From contig JABWDB010000005.1 of the NCBI GenBank assembly GCA_019614645.1, positions 16,977,001 through 17,041,000 on the forward strand: a stretch of DNA of 64,000 nt. Direction: 5' to 3'. The position numbers and the translations under genes were made by a program. This DNA comes from Stratiolaelaps scimitus. Lineage: Eukaryota; Arthropoda; Arachnida; Mesostigmata; Laelapidae. Shown here one piece after another: positions 35,429 through 47,066 of the stretch. The notes beneath the pieces are model-generated. The model was not told where the DNA came from and did not search any database. It was given only the letters and a program-made list of their open reading frames with translations. How positions within the stretch are numbered: position 1 is the first letter of the stretch; each line of letters opens with the position of its first letter.

Positions 35429-36448
35429 ATGGACGCTGCAGCAAAAAGTTCAAATTCCCCCAAAAATCAACGGGAAATCATCAAGTTTTTGTTTCTCCAA
35501 AAACACCCTCCAGCTGGAATCCATCGACAATTAGTGAACGCGTACGGCAGGTCTGCCTTATGCCTGCGAACGGTGCAAAATTGGTGCAAGCGATTTAACA
35601 GTGGAGATATGGACACCGATGATCATCGAGGTGGGGACCACAAATCAGGTGCGACAAGGGACGAACGGATTGAAAGAATCAAGGCAGCTTTTGAGCAAAC
35701 TAGAGCTTGGTCCACGGGGTCTTTGTCGGCTAAAACTTTGATTCTTCGGACGACGTGTTATAGAATTATCACCAATATACTGAAGAAGAAGAAAATCAAT
35801 GAAAAATGGGTTCCCCATAAACTGAGTGCTGACCAAATGAAAATGCGTGTGGAGTGTTCGACATCTAATTTGAATACTTATACGCAACAAACCAGTCGCT
35901 TAGAGCACACCGTGTCGATATACGAGACATGGGTTAGCCTGCATAGACCCCCTGAGAAGGACCAAGCAAAACAGTGGCTCCGACAAGGTGAAGTGGCGGC
36001 GTCTGTGGTAGTGCCAGATAGATTCGGACGAAAGGTGTTGATTATACTCGCTCTGGATATCAAGGGTGTTTGCTATTACGAAATATTAGCGGCAAACGAA
36101 AAACTCAATGCTCCCCGATATCTCGACTTTTTGAAGACATTGATGAACAAATGGCGTGGGGATCGACAGCACCGAGTGTGGTTACTCGACGACAACGCAA
36201 GACCTCACCGCACTGCTGAAATTACGACCTGGATGGAGGGGAACAATATTGAGCGATGGCATCAACCCCCATATTCTCCTGATTTAAGCCCATGTGATTA
36301 TGGTTGTTTCCATGCATTAAAAAGGGCAATAGGTGGGGTTCCATATGCAACCGTCGAGTTACTCACAAAAGCAATAGATAACGAAATTATATATGGAAAC
36401 GCAAATGGTAAATATTTGGCTATTTCAAAACTCCCGGTGTGTCAATAA
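35429..36448 (+). CDS. Mariner transposase, intact frame but first catalytic Asp changed
   Basis: 339 residues (family about 345) from the ATG at 35429; the frame is open further upstream to 35303 but only from TTG. N-terminal helix-turn-helix DNA-binding region with REIIKFLFLQ and LCLRTVQNWCKRFNSG; linker WVPHKLSADQMKMR (canonical WVPHxL); RNase-H-like catalytic core. The second and third catalytic aspartates are present in LLDDNARPHRT and YSPDLSPCDYG with exactly 34 residues between them (DD34D). The first, normally in a DExW motif, reads IYETWV: Tyr replaces Asp (TAC). The enzyme should therefore be inactive although the frame has no stop or frameshift. The C-terminus after NEIIYG is divergent. 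Confidence 0.9.
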   Translation: MDAAAKSSNSPKNQREIIKFLFLQKHPPAGIHRQLVNAYGRSALCLRTVQNWCKRFNSGDMDTDDHRGGDHKSGATRDERIERIKAAFEQTRAWSTGSLSAKTLILRTTCYRIITNILKKKKINEKWVPHKLSADQMKMRVECSTSNLNTYTQQTSRLEHTVSIYETWVSLHRPPEKDQAKQWLRQGEVAASVVVPDRFGRKVLIILALDIKGVCYYEILAANEKLNAPRYLDFLKTLMNKWRGDRQHRVWLLDDNARPHRTAEITTWMEGNNIERWHQPPYSPDLSPCDYGCFHALKRAIGGVPYATVELLTKAIDNEIIYGNANGKYLAISKLPVCQ

Positions 36449-36541
36449 TCGGTGTGTCAATAAAGCTGGAGAGTACCTCTAACTCATACCAAAAGATCTT
36501 TGTTCTAACTCATTTAGTTCAAAAGTTATTGGCATTTAAAG

Positions 36542-36569
36542 AGGCGACAGTTTGCTTGGGACTACCTAA
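36542..36569 (-). repeat. Mariner right terminal inverted repeat
   Basis: Ends GGGACTACCTAA immediately before the TA duplication. Complementary to the left repeat. Confidence 0.9.
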
Positions 36570-39560
36570 TATAAGGTGACCATCGCAGCTCGAATCGACG
36601 TGAACAGGAAGTACGTTGACATAAGGTGACACGCGTGTAACATTGATATTTGAGAAGAAATAAGGGAGAGATCTCGGAGAGATGTTATCCAGAAGTGGGA
36701 ATTTTCATCGTCCTGCCTCGGTAACAGACGATAGACCAAGCAGTTGATGTGGGCCGAGACTTAAGTTTTGGTTCAAGTCACCTATTCTGGTTCAACTTCT
36801 TGCTTTGGGTTAGAACGAAGCAGCGCCCGGGTAGCGATAATGCCCCGCGTTGGATAAGAATCAAGTTACTGTTATCAATGAAAATAGAAAATGGGGAATC
36901 GAGGCTCTACGCGACCAGTAAGTTCCTCGTAAATCGGCCGATATCTTATCGAACATTTCGACTTGGCAATTTGATTTGCGTTTGATAAGAGAAACTTACC
37001 GCTTATAAATGACCTGGACCGGTCGAAATCCTTCCAAATCCTTTAACGAATCTCACAAAATAAGTAGTTGACCGTAGTCTTTCAAAGAAGGAGGTCAGAT
37101 TTCCGATTAAAACCCTTGATCACAATCCACCGGGTTTGACAACGTTTTAACTCAGGGCCAAAAACATTTCACTTAAATACGTCCGTGTGTATATCATATT
37201 ATATGTGCGTGAAGTATTTGCTTGTGGATTCTCCCCTCTATTGGTTAAGCAGAAACAGGCTTGCTACAAAGGCATACGTCTATGTAGTTCGAGTTTGACC
37301 AGGGTTGATTACACCCTTGTCAGAGCTCGATGAGCTCATGGGATTTTACATAATATTAATTAAGTTTACGAGAAGGTAGGTGACTAGATAGGCTCATGTT
37401 GTGTGTCTTCTGCGTTGTGTTCGCGGTTCCGGAAGTCTTGATCAAGGCGCCACAGACGTTTGCAACAATAGCTAGCGGATTTTATTTCTCAGCTTTGAAG
37501 ATACTATTTGTTCTCTCAAACTTGCACTGTTTTTCGGTTCTTCAGCCAGCACATTTGCAGACATCGATCATTATATCTATAGAGCAAACTTACAATTAGT
37601 CAATGCAAACGAGCCTCGAACACTCTGACCGCACAGGTGTAAACATCCCTTTGATGCACGTTGTCAGTGGTAGCTCTGGTGGATCCAAGCTAATTACTAA
37701 CATTAACAAGGCTCTAGTGACTAACTCAGCGAGAAGTGGTAGGAAGCATTTAGTTGTGCGCAACCGCATGTGACGTAATGAAATGTGAGCGAAACGCGAA
37801 ACTCAAGAAACTCAAATAAAAATAGATAACCAAATCACAGTTTACATGTACATATGATAATTGGGCATATGGTCGAATCGTAAATAAGAAAATATGGTTT
37901 GTGACCACGAGTATGACCACGACTACCTTCAGATGTCTATGATGTTCACATATATATATATATATATCGATGCAAATTATTCCGCTCCTGTCCACGGGTA
38001 ATATTTTCTATTCTTGTCTCTGGCAGTTATATAAACCAGCACCAAAGCACATCAGCATCATCAGCAGTTGCTGCGTTATTAAAAATATACACATCCCCTC
38101 ACTCCACCCATAAAAACAACACAACAAAATCACACTTTAGTCTCACCGACGTCTCTCTCTCATAATTCTTACGTTGACTGGCGACTTCTCTGCCGGGCTC
38201 CGCCCGGCAATGGCTCTTCGCCCACGCGCGCGCTACGCTACCAGGCGGCGGCGAGTTACGAAGTTGCGCTTATGAAACCAACCGCTGACGGAGCCCTTGC
38301 GACCAGCAGAAAGTAAGTTGTGTGTTGTTGTTGTTATATTATTATCATGATTCTTTTTTTTTCTTCACTTTTTAGTTGAGTTGATCATAGGAAGTGAACG
38401 AAAACCGATGTCGGCCCGTCCAACTGGGAAGAGAATCATTCTGCGTGGCGGATTGAAACAGTTTCACCCGACGGACGGCGCGACCGACTCGTTGAACGCG
38501 AAGCCCAAGCGCCTATGCACGTTGAGGGCTCGCCCGCCATTCCCGTAGCACACGGGGCAGCGCGAGGGGATTTGCCGGTCGAGCAATCAAATCATTTCCG
38601 TTTTGGTTGGTGAAAATTCTGTTTTATTTCAAAGTGTAGCAGCAAACGACCGCCGGTGTAGCCGCACCGGCGGTAATGTGGCTGCCAGGCTGAGTTCGAG
38701 TATCGCCACCGTCGTAGGCAAGGGCAAAAGCTGTCGGATGGGCCCGTGGCAGCGTGCTGGTGCGCGAGATGATCTGAGTCGGACGAATGAATATCCGGAC
38801 GAGAACATTGAACAAGGATATAACCAGTTATGGGTAACAATTATCACGGGCCCGTGATACAATAGACATATAATAATATCATATTAATATTAAGCGTGTG
38901 AAATATTGCCTTCGCTGGCTTGCATATGCTCTCGGTGCTCATTCCTCGGCTGCTGCTGCCACTGCTGCTGCTGCTGCTATTAGTGGTGCATAAGCAATAA
39001 CCTACACAACAAGAGGTTGGTTCATCCTGGATGCACGAAATCGCCCAGTGAATCACCTAGCGTGAATTAGCGCTCGCCCCCTCCGCCCTCACATGTCTAG
39101 TTAGTTGGCAGGGGTGTCATGAGAGGTGTTAGCTGGTTTATTGGCAGTCGCAAACGGGTAAAGCATCCGCTGGTGCTGTTATTGTTTTTTTTTTGCAGCC
39201 ATAATACTTGGGAGAAGATCTGCTCTGAACCGTTCCTCCTCTGACGAAGCGTTAGTCCGGCGACGGCGGCGGCGGCGGTGGTTATATGAGTGTCTGAAGG
39301 CATATGTTTTCAGCGCTAAATGATGACGAATGTTCATGCTGAAGTGGTGACCAGTAGGGGCGCTTTCCGTTAAATTAAAATTGTGATAGCTTTAGACGGA
39401 TCGAACATCTTGACAAGATGTCTATTTAACGACGATTTTGACAACGAGACCAGAGCTGATAAAAATGCTGTGTCATTTATGTGGGTGGCGGTAGCGGCAC
39501 GATAGAGCTTTAGTATCTATACAAATGTATCTTATTCAGATATGCATTGTGTCGTACGTG

Positions 39561-39596
39561 AATAATAATAATAATAATTATTATTATTATTATTGT
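39561..39596. repeat. (AAT)n(ATT)n palindromic microsatellite
   Basis: A run of AAT units switches to ATT units at its centre, giving a perfect hairpin-forming palindrome. Confidence 0.9.
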
Positions 39597-42500
39597 TGAT
39601 TGTCAAATCTGTGCTTACTCGTGTATGTGCACAAACAATTGTGTTCTGATGTTCTAAGTATTTATGACAACCGTTTATCATTATTTTATTACAAGAACTT
39701 GAACATACTGTAATTGTAGTCCCGTCAATAGACCACCATTATTGGTATTATATAGTATTATTATAGTAATTTTTTGAGGAGGCCTTATTTTCTCATTATA
39801 GTTTTCGACCATTTTTTCTGATATCTGATGAATTCAGCACACGAAAACTACACCTTCAAAAGCAACAATCAACTGCCTACGGTATGCGGTATACATCGCA
39901 ATGGTTGGCTGCGTGCGCAATGTGTGTCCGTTAATGCCAACGCATGTTGTCAATGTTTACACCGGCCAAACAGTCGTCGATGATGTCTCCGCGTTGTTTG
40001 TGGTTTCGAGTAGTCGAATAGTCCGAGCGATATCTTCTGTTCGATAGGCGAACTGCCTCAGTCAACTTCGTCGCGAACAAGTTTATTCGAGTTGAAATAT
40101 TGTTGTACTGCTGCCGTATTCACACGTGTCCGCTGGACGATTGGCTATTTACTCAATTACTCAATGGAAACGTTTTCGTCACAAGTTATTATTCGCTCAC
40201 AAGTGACCGTGTCGCCGTCAATGTGTGGCAGGTCAATGCTCTTCATGTTCCCGGGGCCGGGAGCGGTAAGCAGTTCGGCGATTTGAACAGATCAAACAGC
40301 CGCTTGACCGCCTGGCGTCGACGATACCCCTTGCGACAGTAAGCACGAGCGAGTTGCTACGACCAAAAAAAAAGAAGTAGATGAAGAAAGAAGAGACCAG
40401 CAAAAAAGCAAAAACGACATTGATACAGCCGTTCTTCGAGCCAACACGAATTGCCTCTAGGTGCCGGTCTCTAGGGTGATGGTGATGACAACGGAGCCAT
40501 TATGGTCAGTGTATCGCGGTGCTTCCGCCATGGGCATGGTGTTCGCACTGGTGTCACACTGGAACAATGGCTGTATCCGCATTTCGCTGCCACTTAACGA
40601 GAAGGCGAATGGATTATATGACTAGCATATGTTCATTGTGTAAGCTGCATAAAGCGGCGTTGCCGTAGATCCTATAGATGCCTTTCGAGTCCGCTGGATT
40701 CGAGTTTACACGGCGTGACAGAATCTTGAATCGAGGGTGGGCAGAATTCTCCACTAGCTAAACTTTGTATTGTGTCCAATAATATAACACTGCAGAACAA
40801 TACTGAGAGAAATTACAAATAAGTAACTCGTTTCACAATACAACCGAGTGAACTTCAAGTATCACAATACACTCGACATTTATCATCTGCAGCGTTCATA
40901 CGGACTGCACACTGATTTTTATCGCAGTCGAACCTATGAGTATCCCCTTCAGATATTTTCCTATTGTCGCTATACAGTGCATCATGCATATGCTGAGGAC
41001 GTGAACACGTCGAGTTGTGCATTGGATCTTGACACAGGCGTGATTGTCACTCTACGACGGCCAACATACCCCGCCATCAGTTGTATCTCGGCAATAGAAC
41101 AGCGTTCGAAGATAAAATAATCAGCCGGCAGAAGATGAACCGAGAGACTGATGCGCGTCTGAAAAATCAGATCAAACAGGGAGGCGAACATTAAGATAAG
41201 CCGCGTGGATAATGCTGCCGACCGCAGTGGTAGGAGACGAATGTTGTCAAAGTGTCATTCGACCGGCTGTTCGGCATTTCGGCGACGCGGCACCTCCAGA
41301 AGAAGTGGCATGGATGGCGACAGTGGAAATGATCGCGAACAAACAGCACCCCGTTACATTGCCTGCATGTCTGCTCCGGGTCGTATCGTGCTGAGAACTC
41401 CAGCGTGGTGGGACCGCTGGGCGCACTGTTGGGTCGCATGAAAAATCAGTTCAACGGAGACACGGTCGGATGAACACAGTCTCCCGATGTTCCTGTGTCA
41501 AGCTGGTGTCAGTCGCGATGTGCTGGCCCGATAACCAATCGCTGGCTAGGCCACTGCTCGCGCGTCGCTCTGCCGGCGTTTTGCCGTGAAATCCTCGCCG
41601 CTCGGTGGGGTTCGGCTGGGCGAAATATCAAAGCATCGAGGTCGACGACAGATCGCACAGGAGTCGGGCCTGCGCGTTCTGCTGTATCCCCTTTACTCTT
41701 GTATGTGCTCTTCTTTCTTTTGACTCACTTCATGATGCACTGAATGAGACCACATCCCTTAGCGTAACGATCGATGAAGGCCAGGAGCGCATATACTTCG
41801 AGCAGAGATAGATGAACACGATATGAGTGATACCGCTAGGTTGCAGTTTGCGATGGATGCATACAATAGCATTATGGGCGTAGCTATGATATATATATGC
41901 AACTACTGAACCACTGGAACAGGTTCGTTGATGATCTGTGTTGAGCCATAGATGAAGATGACTGAAATAGCGGCGGAGAGAAACTCATTACCGATTGAAG
42001 AAGTGGTGACCGCGAATAGACGACAGGGGAAGGTTCCCCCGAGCGTAGATACTGCGAGAGATACGAGGATGGCGCAAGCTCGACAATATCACGGCCTCGT
42101 CGTTCTTCATACCAGTAACGTCCGCTGTTTCGAACGAACGCACTGGCATCGAGCTACTTCGAATGAAAACATCGTGCACAACCTGACGAATATCTATTTC
42201 CCCTGGAGAGCATTGTTTCGATATGTTGTTGGGTATACTTCGTCTGCTGGAAGCGAGAAAATCGCCGTGCTACATCGTCACCCTTTCAATTCGCTGCATT
42301 GCTCATCTGGTTATTGAGGTGCGCTTAAGTACGTAACCAGAGAGAGGGAGAGAGAGAGACAGCTGCTTCGGAAATTAAAAGTTCTATTATTAATTCACTT
42401 TAATATAGTATATGAAAGTGTTGTAAATAGCTACGCGCCACCATGTGTGTATCAAGCGTGTACAGGCGTGCTCAAGCTTCGAAGCGATTAGATTGAAATT

Positions 42501-45339
42501 GTTGACCTGGTTGTGCTTTGTGCCAAGAGTGGGTCAGTCTCGTGACGGCGATTCCACTGCCAAAAGCTTATTGTCCGCACGGCTAAGGAGAAACGACCAA
42601 GGTCTGAATGTATTGCGAGAGTACAGGACAAAAAAAAATCCAGAGTACGTTTCCGAGGACAGTTCGTTCGGGATATTGCACACATTTGATACAAATACAT
42701 GGTGGGATATATTGGCTTGCGAAGCAATCGATGAGGTCTAACTAAAGTGTGCGAACGTCGTACACTAAAACAAACCGTACTAGGACAGATTTTGTAATTA
42801 ATAGATACCCATATACCTTCCCAGCGCGAAAAGCAGACTCACACGGACACTCGCCGCCGCTATCCGACAAACTGCACCGGTACCATATGCGTTCTATAGT
42901 TGACGGGTCCGTTATTGTTGTTATACTCGAACTGGCGTAGTACCAATAGTGCTGCACCGGATTACAGCCGGGTAACCCACTTATGTTGGCGCAGTCCGTA
43001 TTATCCCGTCATCCCATAACCCGTTCAACGTTTCTAATGAATATCTTGACCTCGGTTGAATGATTGACAAACATTTGATGCCATCTGTCAACGGCAACAA
43101 CAAAAATCGAACGAATCGCCCAGCTCTTATTCCGTTTTGACTGGCGAAATCATAGTGAACGCTGTCATTCATATTCTGAAACGCCGACAAGAAGATGTAG
43201 CAACCGCCGACCGCGTAACGCTACGAGGTTGGCGCTCACCGCTGCCAGTTGCAATTGATCAATCCGAAGTGAACGTTCGTGGACGCGGACCACTTGCTGA
43301 GGATCGATTTTTCTGATCACACATTTGCTTACTGCAGTTTCGACAACTTGGCAAACATGCGAGTCAGCCTGCGCGCGGCACAAATTGCCGACTAAGAAAC
43401 GCCTACCTCAAAGAGTGGCTCCAATATCGTCGGCGCATATAGCTAAACTAGCATCCATTTAGGAACGACACTCGAAAAGTGCTAAGATGACCGAGCGACC
43501 AGTTCGTTGCTATTCTCGCTCTCTCGAAATATTTTCCATCAATTTGTCATTGTGCTAGATCTGGCAGGTGACAGAAAGAGCTCGATCTGTCTCGTGGCGG
43601 CTTCAGCCCAGTGAGAGTCTAGTGAGAGCTGGTTCCGATCGAGCTGTGTTTGATGTCCTGTCAAATGTCCGCATCCACCATGTAACTATGTACGTATATC
43701 AACGAAAAGAGCGCCACTTTCCTACACCGAATCAAGAGAGCTGGCCCTGCTGCCAATTTCTCGCTCGGGCCCCTGGTTACTCTCTGCGGAATATGTAGCC
43801 ATTTGAATGAAGAATGTTGACAAGAGATGCCAGCTTCGATAACGAGCGCTAACGAGCGCGCGTTGGCCAGAAGAGCCGTACAACCGTTTTGACTTTTTTT
43901 CGCGTAGTTTCTCGTGTTCCAGCAAACGCACTTTAGTTAATGCTCGCTGTGCTGAAAACCGCGTTACACGAACATTTGGGTCCTTCTGGTAACGCAACGG
44001 TCTATGAACAAACACGCTCGGTGTGATGCTGATGGCGATGATGATTCTATATACTTTATATGCTATTATTATGACGGCGGAAAGCCTCGAACAGGCACAT
44101 TTCACTTGTTCGTTACGCATTAGGTGCGGCTAGCCTGGCTTCGATTTTTGGTACGCGCCAGCTAATGCCATCACAAATGGACATTCGTTTTGCCGTTGGC
44201 TCGATTCCTACCGATTCTTCTTATGCTCATTGTTAGCGGTTACAGTTGTAGTGGCCGTTCGGCCAGGCGGTGTGGCACAGTTGGACTCCGTCTTCACCGG
44301 GGTGGCCTTCATTCGGTGGTGAATGTCCACGACGTGATCACCCACAAGCATCGAACATACATAGATAGATGTCGTCCCATCGTAACGAGTCAACTCGGTT
44401 ACCGCAGGCGGTTGTGTAATCACATTCTGGATCAACGGGTTGTCCGTTCGTCGATTCGCTGTTGTTTAAGGCGTTTAAGACGGCCAGTAACGAAAGCTGC
44501 CGGAGCAACAACAGCAACAACTCACTCAGAAGTCAATTCTATTGTGTTCGCGCTTATGAGGCATGGACCGGCGAAGTCGCTGCGACGATTGACAAGCTGT
44601 AATGTTTGCTACTCTCGGCGTCTTCTGCGCTGAGGAATCCACAGAAGAAGATGAAGATGAACAATAATAATAAGTAACAGTACTTGGTAAGTGGTGCTAC
44701 TAATGGTGATTATGCAGTTAATGGGTATACATTGACATTCTGCAACGGGTTGCGTATCTAATAATGATCTAGCAGCTCTGGACAAGGTAGCAAGATTTAT
44801 ATTAGTGTGTCCATGATATTAATACTGTCGATGAATACTGCAATGCACCGGTTGGCACGGATTTGAAAATGGTTGGTGGTACCAGTACTCAGATGGATGG
44901 ATCATCGATGACAGATGATGGTCCCCTTCCAGCTACTTCTGCCATATGCGTCCGTCCATTTATCTCTATCCTCTCTCACTGTGTTTGGAACGAAAACCGA
45001 TGATGGTGACCAAGTATTAAGTGGCGAAGTTTGCACTGAACGGCAGCAACATTCGCTCGAAGCCAATAATGAGAAGAGGGGGTGGCCTACCCTGAGTTTC
45101 AATATGTGAACGGTATTTTGGCTTGTCCCGTGTGGCGACAAAGCGGATTTTCTGATACTGAATGCAACACTACAAAAAAAACGAGATTTGATTATCTTCT
45201 GGATTCCTGTGATCGGCTGGCTCTGCTGCCGTCGAAGTCGCCGCGAGTGGCAACCGACGTCAGTGTTGTCGGCCGTCTCTGATATGACATCTATGGACCC
45301 GCTCCGTTAGAAATGTTCTCGGACTTCATTTCATATCCA

Positions 45340-45341
<2 letters not shown>

Positions 45342-45385
<44 letters not shown>
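45342..45385. repeat. (TA)n microsatellite
   Basis: About 44 nt of uninterrupted TA. Confidence 0.95.
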
Positions 45386-45388
<3 letters not shown>

Positions 45389-46985
45389 CGCAAGATATAC
45401 ATATTTCTGAATAATATGTGTATATTTATGGATCGCTGCATAACATCGATCAACGAAGCGACCATGAGCGGGAAGGTCTTCCTCATCCGGATGAAACTGA
45501 AAAAGACGGTTTTATTCATGCGGATACAGGACATATATATTTACTGGGTTCGTTCGTATGAGGGGTCAGTCAGTTGGGGTCGGCAACTCTCCTTGTAGCC
45601 TCCGCATCTCTGTGTGTGGCCCCTGCGACGCCGCCACCGCCACCGCCGAGCATTTGGTGCTCTCAAATCCACGTTTAAGAGCTCGCGCAGCTCAATTGCT
45701 GCCGCAGTGCTAACGCTGCCACTGGTGCGGCCATCTCTAGCGGTGACTGTTACCCACCGATCTGGAACGGCGTTTACAGACACTAAATGTGATGGCGGCT
45801 GTAGGCACAATCAGTTGCCTCTAAGCAGCAACTGTGAGAGATAGAGAGGGTGCAAGCGGGAAAAATGGACGATCGTTAGAGGGGAAAGGCGGGCAAACCG
45901 CATGATTCCGCGCGGCCGCTGCTGCTGCCCGTAGATGGTGGCTGTCGTCGTTCGATGAGCGATGCCGGCTTTCGAACGACTCGAGAACGACTCGGCAGCA
46001 CGGTTGATGAGATGGTGGCGCCATTTTCTAGAAATCACCCATGCAAGCAACCAGCAATGCTCACGCAGATATCGACGACTATATGAAAGTGCATGAAGCA
46101 ACGGAAAGCGAAGTAGAGTAGCATGCAGCAGCAGCAACAATAACAACAACAGGGACGACGATGCCAACTGCGAGATAAAATTCACGTGTGCCCGGCTGCT
46201 CAGGGCAGGCCAGCGGTAGCAGCAGAGCTTCGATGAGAGCCGGCGGCACCCGTTCACAACCCGATGGGTTGATGTCGCATATTGCGAGGAAAATGAGAAA
46301 AGACTTCAACGAGCAGGCCGAACAGATGTCACGTCGAAATCTAACGCAACGTTCCAGGCTCTAGAGTCAAGCTCTGTAGTCTGCGCCGCTCACAGTCGTC
46401 GCCAAGATTCAACGAGACGGAGACGAACGGGCAGAGGGGGCCAGGATACACAGCCGACGAGGCGAGCGAGTTAGTCCATCCAGTCAATACCTGTCTGCCG
46501 GTTTGTCGGACTCTTGTTCGGGCCGCCATTGCGGCGAAGGGGTGGTAGACGAACGTCTCGGAATGGCCAGCATGGCAGTTCGCTCTTGGCAACGAGAGCG
46601 GCGGCGACAACAACAACAACAGTTTTTGGCGCTTCCGTTAGCCCGTAGTGACGGTCGCAACTTACGCGGCTGTTCGTACGTTTTGACGACGTCAATTTGA
46701 CATGGACAGATAACTGATAGAGGGAGAAGATATGATGGGAGAAGGTGAAGTGAGAGAAAAACTCGAGGAGGGAGTGTTCGTTTGGACGAGGGGAAATGTG
46801 CCACTTAGAGGGCGGGGTATAGCTAAGGCACTAGAGCTGCTTCACGGTAGAGCACAATGCACTTCAAGTTAGCTGGCTAGTTCGAGCATTTTTTTTTTCT
46901 GTTTCGAAACGTAAAAATGATCTTGTTGGCTTCTTATCGACGCTACAGTTATCGAGAACTTAAGCGAGTTCTCTATATTTCACTA

Positions 46986-47066
46986 GGTCGTTGCGGGACT
47001 CGAACCGGACGCCTTCGGCTATTTACAGCCAGAGACTTGGGTGTGCAATCCATCGCGCTGGTACAA
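46986..47066 (-). repeat. tRNA-like locus (degenerate tRNA or SINE head)
   Basis: On the minus strand an A box-like CAGCGCGATGG (47060-47050; 9 of 11 to consensus) is followed after about 43 nt by a perfect B box GGTTCGAGTCC (47006-46996). The anticodon-region stem is plausible (GGCT/AGCC around a short loop) but the T and acceptor stems do not pair well, so a functional tRNA is unlikely. No internal poly(A) tail seen. Confidence 0.45.

Larger units (their letters stand above)
35284..36569 (+). mobile_element. Full-length mariner (Tc1/mariner, DD34D) element, 1286 bp
   Basis: Bounded by inverted repeats that start TTAGGTAGTCCC on both ends and continue AGCAAA.TGTCGC with few mismatches over about 28 nt. 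The element is flanked by the target duplication TA (35282-35283 and 36570-36571). Length and layout are those of a canonical mariner. It encodes one transposase frame at 35429-36448. It sits in what is probably the long first intron of the claudin-like gene. Confidence 0.95.
36572..46985. other. Long interval without an identifiable gene
   Basis: Several segments look weakly coding but remain unassigned: 40024-40342 plus (about 105 codons from SERYLLFDRR, no ATG, then stop); 43139-43315 plus (AVIHILKRRQEDVATADRV and onwards); and a GC-rich leader-like stretch at 38185-38310 ending in a donor AAAG|TAAGT-type site (CAGAAAGTAAG). Microsatellites are at 37951-37967, 39561-39596 and 45342-45385. 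From 45.5 to 46.8 kb the DNA is GC-rich with trinucleotide runs. Confidence 0.3.

Noticed and set aside
38193..38210. GC-rich hairpin (GCCGGGCTCCGCCCGGC)
   Set aside because: Looks like a bacterial terminator stem but lies in eukaryotic DNA with no T tract. Probably incidental.
44190..44633. 147-codon plus frame with a hydrophobic start
   Set aside because: No ATG at the start, Arg-rich body, and the opposite strand is also open. Not supported.
46079..46309. Minus frame resembling a signal peptide plus membrane span
   Set aside because: Starts at TTG, and the hydrophobic run comes from GTT/GCT repeats.
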